A DNA stretch of 64,000 bases. Source: Rutidosis leptorrhynchoides. Lineage: Eukaryota > Streptophyta > Magnoliopsida > Asterales > Asteraceae. A program made the position numbers and the translations under genes. Shown here piece by piece: positions 19,660 through 37,313 of the stretch (the first letter of the stretch is position 1; the number at the start of each line of letters is the position of its first letter). The DNA lies in the NCBI RefSeq assembly GCF_046630445.1, contig NC_092338.1, positions 204,645,501 to 204,709,500 of the forward strand. Direction: 5' to 3'. A model generated the notes under the pieces. That model saw only the letters and a program-made list of their open reading frames with translations, was not told the DNA's origin and did no database searches.

Positions 19660-21579
19660 CATTATTAATATATATATATCATTATTTAAAAATGGTTATT
19701 GTTATTGTTATTATTATTATTACTATATTATCATTAAGATAATTATTAGTATTATCATTAATAATGTTATAGTAACTATCATTATTAATATTAGTGTAAT
19801 TAAAAAAAATATTTGTAACACCTAATTATTTTGATTACTATTATTATCATTATTATGAACACGATATAAAAGACGATTAAAAGCTATTAAACGAAACGAT
19901 TAAGAAATAATGAGTAAGAGTATCATGATGAAATTAAAATATTATAAGATATTGATTTAGATAAAATTATCGTTCTTATTATTTTTATCATTACTATTAT
20001 TATTAAAAGTATCGTTAGTATTAAAACTATCATTTTAACAAAAATTATCATTTTAATAGAAATGTCATTGTTACTATAAAATATCATTATTATTATTATT
20101 TTAAATAGAATTATTATTTTAAAGATAATATTAAAAATTATCGTAAATATTAAAGTTATCATAATTAGAATTATCGTTTTATCATAATGTCATCTTAGTA
20201 ATTATAAATATTGATATTTTTATAATAATAATTATTATTACAAAATAATACAACTTTTACTTACTATCATTATAGATATTATTTTATCAAATAAATATGT
20301 GATACAAACATATTTTACTACGTGTAATAACTTACTTTAATAATACCTATCATATTATCTTTATGATATTAAATAAACCCTATAAATTTTATTACTTAAT
20401 ATATATAAAAGTATATTTTATTATATAAATTTAATATAAAATTTTATTTATTAATAAATAAATTATATTATTTACTCTAATAAATCTTTTAAAAATATTT
20501 AAAAATATAAAACGACGATATTTAAACTATATATTAATCATTTATAGATTTTTGGAAATTATTTTGAGTCAAATTTACTTTTGTTGACTTTTGCATATTA
20601 GTCTCGTGCATTAGGATTGTGGTACACTATGACTTGACCTAATTTGTTAGACAAATATTGACCAACACATAAATATATATAATTAATTTAGGTTCGTGAA
20701 TCTGAGGCCAACCTTGCACTTGTTCAATGACGTTATATGTATTTTTACTACGAAATACAGTATGGTGAGTTTCATTTGCCTTTTTACCCTTTATATTTTT
20801 GGGACTGAGAATACATGCGCTTTTATAAATGTTTGACGAAATAGACACAAGTAATTGAAACTACATTCTATGGTTGAATTATCGAAATCGAATATGCCCC
20901 TTTTTATTAAAGTCTGGTAATCTAAGAATTAGGGAACAGACACCCTAATTGACGCGAATCCTAAAGATAGATCTATTGGGCCTAACAAACTCCATCCAAA
21001 GTACCGGATGCTTTAGTACTTCGAAATTTATATCATGTTCGAAGGAGGATCCCGGAATGATAGGGGATATTCTTATATGTATCTAGTTAATGTCGGTTAC
21101 CAGGTTTCACCATATGAATGATTATTTTTGTCTCTATGCATGGGACGTATATTTATGAGAACTGAAAATGAAATTCTTGTGGTCTATTAAAATGATGGAA
21201 ATAAATGATTATGATAAACTAATGAACTCACCAACCTTTTGGTTGACACTTTAAAGCATGTTTATTCTCAGGTGTTAAAGAAACCTTCCGCTGTGCATTT
21301 GCTCATTTTAAAAATATTACTTGGAGTCTTTCATAGCATATTTTGAAGAACGTTGTATTCGAGTCATTGAGTTCATCAAAGATTATTATTAAATCAATTT
21401 ATAGTTGGATAGTGGATATTATGAAATGGTATGCATGCCTGTCAATTTTTGATGTAAAGAAAGTTTGTCTTTTAAAAACGAATGCAATGTTTGTAAAATG
21501 TATCATATAGAGGTCAAATACCTCGCAATGTAATCAACTATTGTGAATCGTTTATAATGTATATGAACGGGTCCTTTCA
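17939..21579 (+). repeat. 5' LTR of E2 (type A, 3641 bp)
   Basis: TGTGACAACCCGG..GGGTCCTTTCA. It is very similar to the LTR at 1416-5010, with the same ACTTTAATAATTC minisatellite (more units here, about 18690-18800), (TTA)n block (19570-19680) and 3' module. It is followed directly by a primer binding site. Confidence 0.9.
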
Positions 21580-21581
21580 GT

Positions 21582-21593
21582 TGGTATCAGAGC
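21582..21593 (+). other. Primer binding site of E2
   Basis: TGGTATCAGAGC, complementary to the 3' end of plant initiator tRNA-Met, two bases after the 5' LTR. Confidence 0.85.
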
Positions 21594-21920
21594 GGTGGTC
21601 TTAGCGAACCAGGTATGCATTAGTGTGTCTAACTGATAAGTCGATAGGATGCATTAGTGAGTATGGACTTCGACCGTGTCTGCATGTCAAAAGTTTTGCT
21701 TATCATTTTTGTCGAAAATTAACTACTTATCATCCTCAGGAAATTACCTGCTTATCATTTTTAGTCTAAGACACGTCTTGCTGCATTGATTGCATGAATA
21801 GTGTATAGACAAAAATTCATATCTTAGCATATCTGCTAAATCATATCTTGTCGTATCTGTTACTTTAAACTTTGCCTGACATATCCCGCAAAGTCCTCCG
21901 TAATCTACGAAATCTTTTGA

Positions 21921-21922
<2 letters not shown>

Positions 21923-21976
<54 letters not shown>
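21923..21976. repeat. (TA)n array in the E2 leader
   Basis: TA array between primer site and accessory frame. The equivalent position in E3 (31229-31250) is much shorter, and E4 (about 35000) has almost none. Confidence 0.85.
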
Positions 21977-21980
<4 letters not shown>

Positions 21981-22044
21981 GAATACCATCCGTTAGCCAA
22001 AATCATTTCATATCGAAAAAAAATCCTTTATCCAATCGTACGAA

Positions 22045-22593
22045 ATGGAATTCGTCATCAGTTCAAGTCACTCAGATTCCGAAATGGAATCCCATTCAAG
22101 CTCCGAAAGCAGTGTGACCGGAATAGATTAACCAATCTGTCATCACCTATTCTGGATTGATTGGGGATGGGTTCGTAGCCTCCTAAATCATTGGAGACAA
22201 GAAGAAGGTGATCTCTTCCATCCACCACATTTCCCTCTTGACGAAGAACCTGAAGCACTTACCGGCGAACCTGTCCGAAACACCATTTTCTCGCTCATTT
22301 CCAGAGTATCTCGTCACGATTATATATTACATCAAATTTTAGATTTTATTTATCCGCTCGTCCGAACCGACAATCACCCCGGTGTAATAGAAGAAGTCAA
22401 CGAGCTTCGCGCTCGGGTAGTGGCTTTGGAGAATATGGTGCAGAGATTACAAACACCAGCAGCAGCATCAGCAGCATAACCAGTACCACCATCATCAACG
22501 CCAACAGTACCATTACCACCTCCAACCACAACCACGTCGTAAGCCTCAACTTCACAATCTGTCCCACGAGCATCAACGTCATACGCACCATAG
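22045..22593 (+). pseudogene. Conserved accessory frame, E2 copy (182 codons)
   Basis: ATG at 22045, final TAG at 22591-22593. A serine/glutamate-rich N-terminus (residues 1-30) is followed by an aromatic core around WGWVRSLLNHWRQEEGD, a helix-prone segment with VIEEVNELRARVVALENM that looks like a coiled coil, and a Pro/Ser/Thr-rich tail. In-frame stops break it at 22129-22131 and twice in the tail. The E3 and E4 copies keep the same start, frame and end. I do not recognise the family. It occupies the position of the accessory frame in E5, between primer site and gag. Confidence 0.6.
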
Positions 22594-22996
22594 ATACCAA
22601 GGTGTACCAACAACAATAACTGAAGAAGTATTAATTCATAACTTCATTGGAGAAACATTCCGCGGCGATTATGTAATCTCTAAAGTCTTAGAGATTATCT
22701 AATCTAGCCCTAACCATAAATCAGTTAAGCGAACCAAAATGATAGAAGGAAGAGTAGAAACCCTGACAAAAATGGTGTGTGATTAACAAGCTAAACTTTC
22801 TTTACCAACAGCATCAACAGTACCGTCAGCGTTACCAGCATTGTCAGTACAGTCAACATCCGAATCAACAACACAGATAACATCACAAACTCCGTCAGTT
22901 CAAGAATCACTGTGGACATCATTACGAATCAATAATGTGTATATTGTATCAACGAGTTATGAAGAATTAACTCATTCCCTCTGAAGAAATTATATG

Positions 22997-23082
<86 letters not shown>

Positions 23083-24371
23083 AAATAAATCTTTCCGTGC
23101 TAAGCTATTGTGTGTGAATCTTAACTACTCGGTTAATTCATATTACAAATATGCAATAATATACGTCCTTCGGCCGCAACTTAACCAGCGTTAACTACAA
23201 TCTCTGTCGCAATTCAACAAATTCCAATCCATAATAAATCAAGTATATATTTGATTTTACACTTTCATCATTGATGTACCCGAAACTTTTCAGATAACAT
23301 CATTCGTACTTTGCGAAATTCACAAGAATTCCACGAACCGAACATCATACATCAACAAATAACGAAGTATTGATTCATAATTTCAATGTCATTAAAGAAA
23401 TACTGCGTAAAAGTTATGTGCTTTTTAAAGCCTTTAGGGATTATTCAATTCTAGTTTCAACCGTAAATCAAATGAGTTTAATTTAACATTAACTCATTAA
23501 ATCTATGTTACATCTGAAGAAAATATACATATATATATTTTCCTAAAGACTGTAATAAAATTCTTTTGTACAAAATATTAATTGTGAAATTTTTTTTAAC
23601 GGGTAGGTAATACCCGAGAGATATATAAATTCACAATTAATATGTTACATTCTTCGAATCTGATTCAGCAAATCATCCATTATACTCCCTACTTTCACAA
23701 CAATATACATTCTTTTATAGAAATCAAAACAACCATACTCATTCAAAATTTAATTACATATTCTGATTTTGAAATCTCAAAATTCAACTTGAGATATGAT
23801 CAAAATCATCACTCTTAGATCCTTACATCTTTCACAAGCTATATTTTGACTTCAAAACTGTGTTAGAACATCAAATATATGTTAACTATTACAATCTGTG
23901 TTCAAACCCTTCGAAAATTTCTGAAGACACTTCAAATGATGAGCAATCGAGATGATGATCCAACCACATGTTACCCACAGTTATGTGCCCGAAAAACTCT
24001 TGAAACCAAAGTAAAAATTTAAACAACGTATCCGCGTCAGATTCTTTGGCATTTATTAGAAAAATAACTTTGCGACTCCTATTCAAAGTAGCCAGTTTTG
24101 TCACAGCTCCAGCAAGTCAACTTCGACTTTTTAGTCAGACTAACCTTATTATAACCTTGAGATATACACCATCGTTACCAGGAAACCTTTTACATTCCAC
24201 CACATTATTAGCAGATGTACCAACAACTTCATTACCCTTTGACTTTAGACTCTCCAAAAAGTCATTATAATTATTCATTGAAACCCCATCATTTACTCAT
24301 TCGCATCTTGTAATGAGAATTGCCATACAAATCATTAGGAATTAGCAATCAGTATTTTGAAATCTCGCAGC
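22594..24371. other. E2 internal region, non-coding or relic
   Basis: It contains a second protein-like stretch after the accessory frame (about 22740-22985), a (TA)n array at 22998-23080, an internal PPT-like motif TTTTTTTTAACGGGTAGGTA at 23590-23609, and an antisense gag-like relic at 23889-24130. No intact gene seen. Confidence 0.55.
23889..24130 (-). pseudogene. Antisense gag-like relic, E2 copy
   Basis: The minus strand reads CWSCDKTGYFE near 24075-24120, half of a CCHC zinc knuckle, followed in another frame by GNMWLDHHLDCSSFEVSS. The same antisense words appear in E4 (36840-37070) and E3 (41650-41890). This suggests a piece of another retroelement's gag inserted in reverse in the common ancestor. 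The family is not established. Confidence 0.35.
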
Positions 24372-24760
24372 ATGTCTACGCCAACAGTTATATGTGTATA
24401 TATAACGTCTATCTTCTGGACTTAATTTGAATGTGAAGTTTCTGAAAAACACTCCGAACTACGAATTGGTCCTCCGAAAAAAAAAATGCTGATGAAGTAG
24501 CAAAAATTATAAACGACTTTAAACGGTAAAAGCTGGATGATAATGATGAAGTGTACTGGTAAAGCGCAGAAAAAGAGAAGTTTTGGAACTGGAAAACGGA
24601 TTGAGCAAAGTAGGAAGGAGGCTATGGACAAATTATAAAGACTGAACCTGACTTCAAAGGATCCAAATGATTCAGTACCTGCTGAAGTCATTAACGAATA
24701 CCTTGCTCCTGACTCTAAACCATGCGGACAATATTCTTCATCATCCTCTGATATTAGAAA
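24372..24760 (+). pseudogene. Captured poly(A)-binding-protein-like fragment, E2 copy
   Basis: Homologous by position and sequence to the better kept copy at 37314-37697. Recognisable words are broken across frames: AEKEKF where E4 has AQKKRS, then a lysine/glutamate-rich linker. Several stops and indels are present, so it is dead. See the E4 copy for the case for PABP. Confidence 0.5.
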
Positions 24761-25653
24761 TTCTAAAATATCATCATATCTTTCATTATAAATATCCTCC
24801 ATATTTCTGAAGATATTTTCTTAATTTTTATTATTTAAAATCATTTATCTCTTCGCGCTATCTGTATTACATCATAAAAGAAACTATTTTAGTTTCTAAA
24901 TTCTGAAACATTCAAGTTTAAAATAGGAATATTTTGAAGTAGTGTTGGGAACTGAAGCATGAATTAGTATAATATAATGACACTTGATCAATGTGATTAT
25001 ATTACAATAAGTCATGCTGAGTTTCTAAATGGAACGTGATGATTCACAGATCATAACATCATCATGTGCCATGTTATACGACTCTTGTATTCGATTTAAC
25101 CTCTAAAATATCAAGAAAATATTTCTTGATGATTCGGCCTTTTCCAAGGTATTCTAGTAATTTGACAAGTCAAGATCGTGCCATTATAATTTCTTTCCTA
25201 GAACATTAACAATGTTCATTCCGAAATTCATATCTGTGAATTCTGGACCATTACAAGTGGTGCTTAATCGCAAGAAGAAGAAACAAAAGGACAAAACTCC
25301 GAAATAGAAATTGGGGTATAAATTGCAGCAAATAAAAGAGAGCATTAACTGTGAATGATAATGATTATAGAAGACAGAAGTAGAGACTTTGAAATATAAG
25401 GGAACATATAAAGCCCAACGACAAACCAAAAATTATAAACCATATATATCGATGCATATAGCAATATAAAGACACGAGAGAACTAGAAACACTATAAACC
25501 CAAGAGTATAGTAGAAGTAAATAGATTCTTCCGGCAGTAGATGAAAAAGAAGAATGACCGATATGAAAGTTAGAAGTATATAGAGAATCAGAACTGGATG
25601 GAGCATATTGATGAATACTTTAAAATATGAGTTAAGGGGGAAAGAATAGAAGG

Positions 25654-26288
25654 TGATGAAACATGACTAAGAACTTAAAAATCAACAGATTTAACTCACA
25701 CAATGGCGGAATAAGTGAATCAAACCCTCTAGTGAATAGGTTAAGTTTTTTTTTTTTTTTTTTTTTTTTTTTGATTAATTTAGTCAAACCACAACTAAAT
25801 CAAGTGTGATTAGATCAACACCTAGAGCTATTATTCACCACTTGAGTGATTTGGACTGAGAGAGAATCGGAGGAGTTCACTAGATCTGAGTGTGTGTAAC
25901 AAATGAGAGGCTTAACCTAAAATGAAGAACATAAGACTTTATATACCCCTGCTGTTGACTCACCCATACGATTCATTCATCACACGTACGAGTTGGCTTC
26001 ATCAGCCATACGGGTGATCACTCACTCGTGTCTTCTCATTTAGGTTGTAATTGTGACTTAGCTCAGCATCAACCGTGCGTATGAGCCTGTCAGCCGTACT
26101 AGTGAGGCTTCACTCGTACGTCTGACTAAGTCTAACATAGTCAAACATCTAAATCTCGTTCCTGCAGTTCCTGTAACCACATACAAACACGGATAGGATA
26201 ATAACGAGCAATCATGGTGGCCTGTAAATTGTTGTACCTGCAATGGACGTAGGTAGATGTCTAGGGACTTGCATAAAATGCATCAACA
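25654..26288 (-). mobile_element. Solo copia-like LTR nested inside E2
   Basis: Same insertion as 411-1025, flanked by GAAGG at 25649-25653 and 26289-26293. It carries an expanded T-run (25747-25772). On the minus strand it runs TGTTGATGC..CATCA. Confidence 0.65.
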
Positions 26289-26678
26289 GAAGGTGTGAGT
26301 TGTAAGGAAATGAAGGAGGTAAATTTATAAGAAAATCTCCGACAGAACAATTAAAATGGACGATCGCATTTAAAGCGGATCCTAATTCCCTTGATTACCG
26401 GAGAGTCAAATCTTATTAAGAAAATTTTCTTCAAATCCCTTGAAATCTGGGAATCAATCATATCTACGTCAAATGATAAGATGAATCTACACTTACTCAT
26501 TTCACTCTTCTATGTTAGCTTCATTCGTACTCTGCATATAAATGGATTGTTTATCCAAATTATTCGCAGATGATAAAACTCTAATTTTCAGCCCGCATGC
26601 ATCATGAAAACATACTTATTATCATTCACGACCTTTCCACTCAAATTTTGGGACGAAATTTCTTTAACGGGTAGGTAC

Positions 26679-30930
<4,252 letters not shown>

Positions 30931-30932
30931 TG

Positions 30933-30944
30933 TGGTATCAGAGT
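30933..30944 (+). other. Primer binding site of E3
   Basis: TGGTATCAGAGT, one mismatch from the initiator tRNA-Met form, three bases after the chimeric LTR. Confidence 0.8.
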
Positions 30945-31316
30945 GGTGGTCTTAGCGAACCAGGTCTTGCATTAGTGTGTCTAACTGATAGTTGATAAGA
31001 TGAATTAGTGAGTCTGGACTTCGACCTTAGCAGCATGTCACAAAGTTTTGCTTATCATTTATTGTCGAAAAATTACATGCTTATCATTCTTAGTCTAGAC
31101 ACATCTTACTGCATTGATTGCATGAATAGTGTATAGACAAAAATTTATATCTTAGCGTATCTGTTACTGTAAACCTTGCCTGACATATTCCGTAAATTCC
31201 TCCGTAATCTACGAAATCTTTTGTTCTATATATATATAGATATTCTATATAATTAGAATACATCCGATAGCCGGAAATCATTTCATATCGAAAAATTCTT
31301 TATTCAATCGTACGAA

Positions 31317-31862
31317 ATGGAACTCGCCAGTAGTTCGAGTCCCTCGGATTCCGATATGGAGTTTCACTCAACCTCCGAAAGCAGTGTGACTGGAATGGAC
31401 CAACCAATCAGTCATCATCTATTCTGGATGAATTGGGGATGGGTTCGTAGCCTACTTAATCATTGGAGACAAGAAGAAGGTGATCCCTTCCATCCACCAA
31501 ATTTTCCTCTTGGCGAAGAACCTGAAGCACTTACCGGCGAACCTGTTCGTAATACCATTTTCTCTCTCATTTCCAGAGTATAATGTCATGACTATATACT
31601 ATCTCGAATTTTAGATCTTATTCATCCGCTCGTCCGAACTGACAATCACCTCGGTGTAATAGAAGAAGTCAACGAGCTTCGCGCTCGAGTATTGGCTTTG
31701 GATAATATGGTGCAAAGATTACAAGCATCAACAGCATCACCGGCAGCAACAATACCACTATCATCAACACCAACAGTATCATTACCACCACCAACAACAT
31801 CCGCATCCCACACCTCAACATCACAATCTGTACCTCGAGCATCAACGTCATATGCACTGTAG
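31317..31862 (+). pseudogene. Conserved accessory frame, E3 copy (181 codons)
   Basis: ATG at 31317, final TAG at 31860-31862, with one premature TAA at 31581-31583 after the aromatic core. Downstream of that stop the frame is open through the coiled-coil-like VIEEVNELRARVLALDNM to the same end point as the other copies. It lacks the in-tail stop shared by E2 and E4. A second short open piece with RVETLTAMVRDLQARL follows (about 32005-32151). Confidence 0.6.
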
Positions 31863-32533
31863 ATACCAAGGTGTACCAACAACAATAACCGATGAAGTAT
31901 TGATTCATAACTTCATTGGAGAAACATTCTACGGTGATTATGTAATCTTAAAGTCTTAGAGATTATCTATTCTAATCTTAACCATAAATCAGATGAGTGG
32001 ACCGAAATGATAGAAGGAAGAGTAGAAACCCTGACAGCAATGGTGCGTGATTTGCAAGCTAGACTTGTTTTACCAACAGCATCAACAGTACCATCAGCAT
32101 CGCCAGCATCAACAACACCTACAACATCACAAGCTCCATCAGATCAATAACCACCGCGAACAACATCGCTAATCAACAACAAGTATGTCAAATCAACGAG
32201 CTATGAAGTATTAACTCATTCCCACAGAAGAATTTATATGTATATCTTACATATATATAAATTTTGGAAACTATAGTATATCTTTTCATATTAAGCTATT
32301 ATTGAATAAGGGTAGATACTACTTGGTTAATTCATATTACTAATATGCAATGATATACATCCTTCGTTAATGACTTAATCATTGTTAACTACAATCTCTG
32401 TTCCAAACTCAATGAATTCCAATTCATAATAAAACAAGTGTATTAATCAATTACATGTTTGATTTTACACTTTCAACATTCATATCTTGCGAAGTTCCTA
32501 AGAATTCTACGAGCATCAACATCCGTCATCAAG
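31863..32533. other. E3 internal region up to the E4 insertion
   Basis: A short Pro/Thr/Ser-rich open piece at about 32005-32151, then AT-rich sequence to the target site TCAAG (32529-32533). Confidence 0.5.
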
Positions 32534-33528
32534 TGTGACGACCCGGAAATTTCCGACCAAATTTAAACTTTAATCTTTATATTATTCCGACACGATAAGC
32601 AAAGTTTGTTAAGTTAAATCTCAAGAATTTTAAACTGTGTTCATACATTCATTATAACCTCGACCAAATTCCGACGATTCACGAACCGTTATATATAAAT
32701 AGATATGTATATGTATGTATATATATAGTATAACTTGAGAATATTAATAAAGTATTAAACGTATAATACTTTACACGAACGTATTTGTTTCAATATGATT
32801 TTTGACGAAAAAAATATATATTAAATGATTGAATTATCAGAAACATTGAATTATGATTACAAGTCTCTGTTGAGAGGTCCACTATGATTTGAGAAAATCT
32901 ATTCCTCTTAACGATATTCAGAATAATTTGTAAAGCTATTTATAAATAAAAACAAAAAGTGTCATTTACGAAAGTTAGACAAAAGTTAGTGGAGAATTGG
33001 TTTCCATAATATTCTATTAATCTATTTTCAAACGTACAAAGACGTTTTTAGTTTAAAAAGAACTTTATTATTAAAACGTATATAACTTTTATAGATATCT
33101 AGAATCACTTTTGACAACTCATTACTTAACCAGTATAATAAATATAACGATATTTATATTTTATTTCATTAAATATATATAACGATTTAAATTAATATTA
33201 TATATATTTATACGCGTATTATACATACATAGTTTTTTATACTTTTACTATACTTTAACTTTACCTTTACTTTACTTTTACTTTACTTTAACTTTAATAA
33301 TTCACTTTAATAATTCATACTTTAATAATTCACTATAATAATTCATACTTTAATAATTCATACTTTAATAATTCACTTTAATAATTCATACTTTAATAAT
33401 TCACTTTAATAATTCATACTTTAATAATTCACTTTTTTTTAATTCAAAAATCTATTATAAATAGAATTCAATAGGTTTCATTATTTCATAGAAACTTGAA
33501 AATATATTTATCTAAACTCTCTCAATTG

Positions 33529-33607
<79 letters not shown>

Positions 33608-34684
33608 CTCTGTATTATTTCAAGATATTATTAGTATACATAAAATATTACGACGGAGTGCTGTCCGAGTGATTTCAAAATAGTTTTTTTTGAATGAGTC
33701 GAAGCTAAGGAAATTATGGGTTATAGCTATGGAGGTGATGGGTATGGTTAATGGGTATGCTCGTGAGGTCAATCTAGTGTTTATCATATCCGTTGCGTCT
33801 ACGTACTTTCCTGCAATATTGAATCTCAATATTGATACGTTCGTGAATCCGAGGCCAACCTTGCACTTATTAAATGACGTTATATGTATTTTTACTACGA
33901 AATACAGTATTGTGAGTTTCATTTGCTCCCTTTTATATATATTTTTGGGACTGAGAATACATGCGCTTTTTTTATAAATGTTTTACGAAATAGGCACAAG
34001 TACTAAAACTAATTCTACGTGGGTTTAAACCAGAAATATACCCTTAGCTTGGTAACATTAAACTACTTGTCTATGTACGGTAGGCGCGAATCCTAAAGAT
34101 AGATCTATTGGGCCTGACAAACCCCATCCTGACTATGGGATGCTTTAGTACTTCGAGGTTATTTTAAACACACCTGATCTGGTGTACTTCAGAGGGTAAA
34201 ACATGAACGTTAAGGCTTGTTACCGGGTGCCTACAACTTATAGAATACTTTTATACACTTGCGAGTGTACATATATTTATAAACGGAAATCTTGTGGTCT
34301 ATTAATATATTGAAATGATTGTTATGATAAACCTATGAACTCACCAACCTTTTGGTTGACACTTTAAAGCATGTTTATTCTCAGGTATTAAAGAAATCTT
34401 CCGCTGTGCATTAGCTCATTTTAAGGATATTACTTGGAGTCATTCATGGCATATTTTGAAAGACGTTGCATTCGAGTCATTGAGTTCATCAAGATTATTA
34501 TTAAGCCAATTATAGTTGGATGTATTATGAAATGGTGTGCATGCCGTCAACTTTCGTTGTAAAGAAAGTTTGTCTTTTAAAAACGAATGCAATGTTTGTA
34601 AAATGTATCATATAGAGGTCAAATACCTCGCGATGTAATCAACTATTGTGAATCGTTTATAATGTATATGAACGGGTCCTTTCA
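32534..34684 (+). repeat. 5' LTR of E4 (2151 bp)
   Basis: TGTGACGACCCGG..GGGTCCTTTCA. It is shorter than type A because the long ATT-rich section is missing: after ATTGATACGTTCG it passes straight to the 3' module. A TA array of about 73 bp at 33532-33604 compares with about 25 bp in the other LTR. Confidence 0.93.
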
Positions 34685-34686
34685 GT

Positions 34687-34698
34687 TGGTATCAGAGC
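34687..34698 (+). other. Primer binding site of E4
   Basis: TGGTATCAGAGC, complementary to initiator tRNA-Met, two bases after the 5' LTR. Confidence 0.88.
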
Positions 34699-35072
34699 GG
34701 TGGTCTTAGCGAACCAGGTCTGCATTAGTGTGTCTAACTGATAGTCGTTAGGATGCATTAGTGAGTCTGGACTTCGACCGTGTCTGCATTTCAAAAGTTT
34801 TGCTCATCATTCTTGTCGGAAATTACCTGCTTATCATTCTTAGTCTAGACATATCTTATTGCATTGATTGCATGAATAGTGTATAGACAAAATTCATATC
34901 TTAGCGTATCTGCTAATTCATATCTTAGCGTATCTGTTACTGTAAACTTTGCCTGACATATTCCGTACATTCCTCCGTAATCTACGAAACCTTTTGCTCT
35001 ATATAATTAGAATACCACCCGATAGCCGGAAAATCATTTCATATCGAAAAATTCTTTACTCAATTGTACGAA

Positions 35073-35621
35073 ATGGAATTCGTCATTAGTTTAAGTCCCT
35101 CGAATTCTGAAATGGAATCCCACTCAAGTTCCGAAAGCAGTGTGACCGGAATGGATCAACCAATTAGTCATCATCTATTCTGGATGAATTGGGGATGGGT
35201 TCGTAGCCTCCTTAATCATTGGAGACAAGAAGAAGGTGATCCCTTCCATCCACCACATTGCCCTCTTGGCGAAGAACCTGAAGCACTTACCGGCGAACCT
35301 ATCCGAAACACCATTTTCTCTCTTATTTCTAGAGTATCTCGTCATGATTATATACTACACCAAATTCTAGATTTTATTTATCCGCTCGTCTGAACCGACA
35401 ATCACCCCGGTGTAATAGAAGAAGTCAACGAGCTTCGCGCTCGAGTAGTGGCTTTGGAGAATATGGTACAAAGGTTACAAACACCAGCAGCAGCAGCAGC
35501 ATAAACAGTACCACCATCAGCAACACCAACAGTACCATCACCACCACCAACAACAACATCCACATCCCACACCGCAACATCACAATCTGTATCTCAAACA
35601 TCAACGTCATACGCCCTGTAA
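35073..35621 (+). pseudogene. Conserved accessory frame, E4 copy (182 codons)
   Basis: ATG at 35073, final TAA at 35619-35621. It is open for 106 codons, then broken by a TGA at 35391-35393 and by a tail TAA shared with E2. The core reads HHLFWMNWGWVRSLLNHW, followed by a proline-rich acidic stretch and the coiled-coil-like VIEEVNELRARVVALENM. It starts about 375 bp after the primer site, where gag is expected. It is either a recently broken accessory protein or one made from intact copies elsewhere. Confidence 0.6.
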
Positions 35622-37313
35622 ATATCCAGGAATATCAACAACAACAAACGATGAAGTATTAATTCATAAACTTCATTGAAGAGATATCTCTGCGGCAGTT
35701 ATGTAATCTCCAAAATCTTAGAGATTATTTAATTCTGACCGTAAATCGGATGAGTGAACGGAGATGGTAGAGTAGAAACTTTGATCGAAAATGGTGTACG
35801 ATTTACAAGCTAGAATTGTTTTATTAACAGCATCAACAGGACCGTAGCATCATCAACACAGTCAGTGCTGTCAGTATCGTCAGAATCAACAGCACCTGTA
35901 ACATCACAAACTCTGTCAGTTCAAGAATCATTGTGGACATCATTACGAATCAACAACAAATATATTGTATCAACGAGTTATGAAGTATTAACTCATTTCC
36001 AATCGAAAGATTTATATGTATAAATTTTTAAACCATAATAAATCTTCCCGTACTAAGCTATTATGTGTGAATCTTAACTACTCAGTTAATTCATATTACA
36101 AATATGCAATGATGTACGTCCTTCGTCCGCAACTTAACCATCGTTAATTACAATCTCTGTCTCAATTCAATAAAAAAATCCAATTCATAATAAATCAAGT
36201 GTATTATTCGAATATATGTTTGATTTTACACTTTCATCATCGATGTACTCAAAACTTTTCAAATAACATCATTCGTACCTTGCGAAGTTCACAAGAACTT
36301 CACGAAAACCAACAAATAACAAAGTAATGATTCATAATTTCAATATTATTGAAGAAATACTTATGCAATTTATAAAGTTTTAGGGATTACTCAATTCTAG
36401 TTCCAACCATAAAACAAATGAGTTTAATTTAATATTAACTCGTTAATTCTATATTACATCTAAAGAAAATATACACATATATTTTCATAAAGACTGTAAT
36501 AAACTTCTTTTGTACAAAATATTAATTGTAAAATTTTTTTTAACGGGTAGGTAATACCCGAGAGATATATAAATTCACAATTAATATATTACATTTTTCA
36601 AAACTGATTCAGCAATCATCAACTATACTCCCTACTTTCACAACAATATCCATTCTTTCATATAAATCAAAACAATCATACTCATTCAAATTCAATTACA
36701 TATTCTGATTTTGAAATCGCATAATTCAATTCGAAATATAACCAGTATCATCACTCTTAGATTCCTATATCTTTCAAAGCTATACTTTAACTTCAAAACT
36801 GTGTTAGAACATCATATGTATTAACGATTACAATATGTGCTCAAACCCTTCGAAATTCCTGAAGACACTTCAACTAAGGAACAATCGAGATGATGATCCA
36901 ACCACATGTTACCCACAGTTATACACCTGAAAAACTCTCAAAACCCAAGTCATAGTTCGACACGTATCCGTGTTAGACCCTTTGGCATTTACTAGCTAAA
37001 ATAACTTTTCAATTCCGTTTCAAAATAGACAGTTTTGTCACAGCTCCAGCAAGTCATCTTCGACTTCTCAATCAAAACAGTCTTATTATAACCTCGATAG
37101 ATACGTTGCCCTTTCGCCAACGTTACCGGGAAATCGTTTATATTCACCACATTAGCAATAAACTTACCAACAACTTCATTGATCTTTGACTTTCCAAAAA
37201 AAAAAAATCATTATAATTATCGAAACCCTATCATATACTTATTCGTACCTTATAACAAGAATTGCCATACCAATTATTGAGAATCAGCAATCAGTATTTT
37301 GAAACTTCGCAGC
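35622..37313. other. E4 internal region, non-coding or relic
   Basis: It includes an internal PPT-like TTTTTTTTAACGGGTAGGTA (36533-36552) and the antisense gag-like relic (36840-37070, minus), where GNMWLDHHLDCS and TCWSCDKT can be read. No intact gene. Confidence 0.5.

Noticed and set aside
22374..22616. Minus-strand frames rich in Val/Gly/Asp (also 31646-31908, 35425-35610, 56294-56511)
   Set aside because: They mirror the Pro/Ser/Thr-rich tails of the sense accessory frames.
33620..33977. 95-100 codon frames on both strands, repeated at 40009-40366
   Set aside because: They lie inside the two LTRs of E4 and recur because the LTRs are copies; no recognisable domain.
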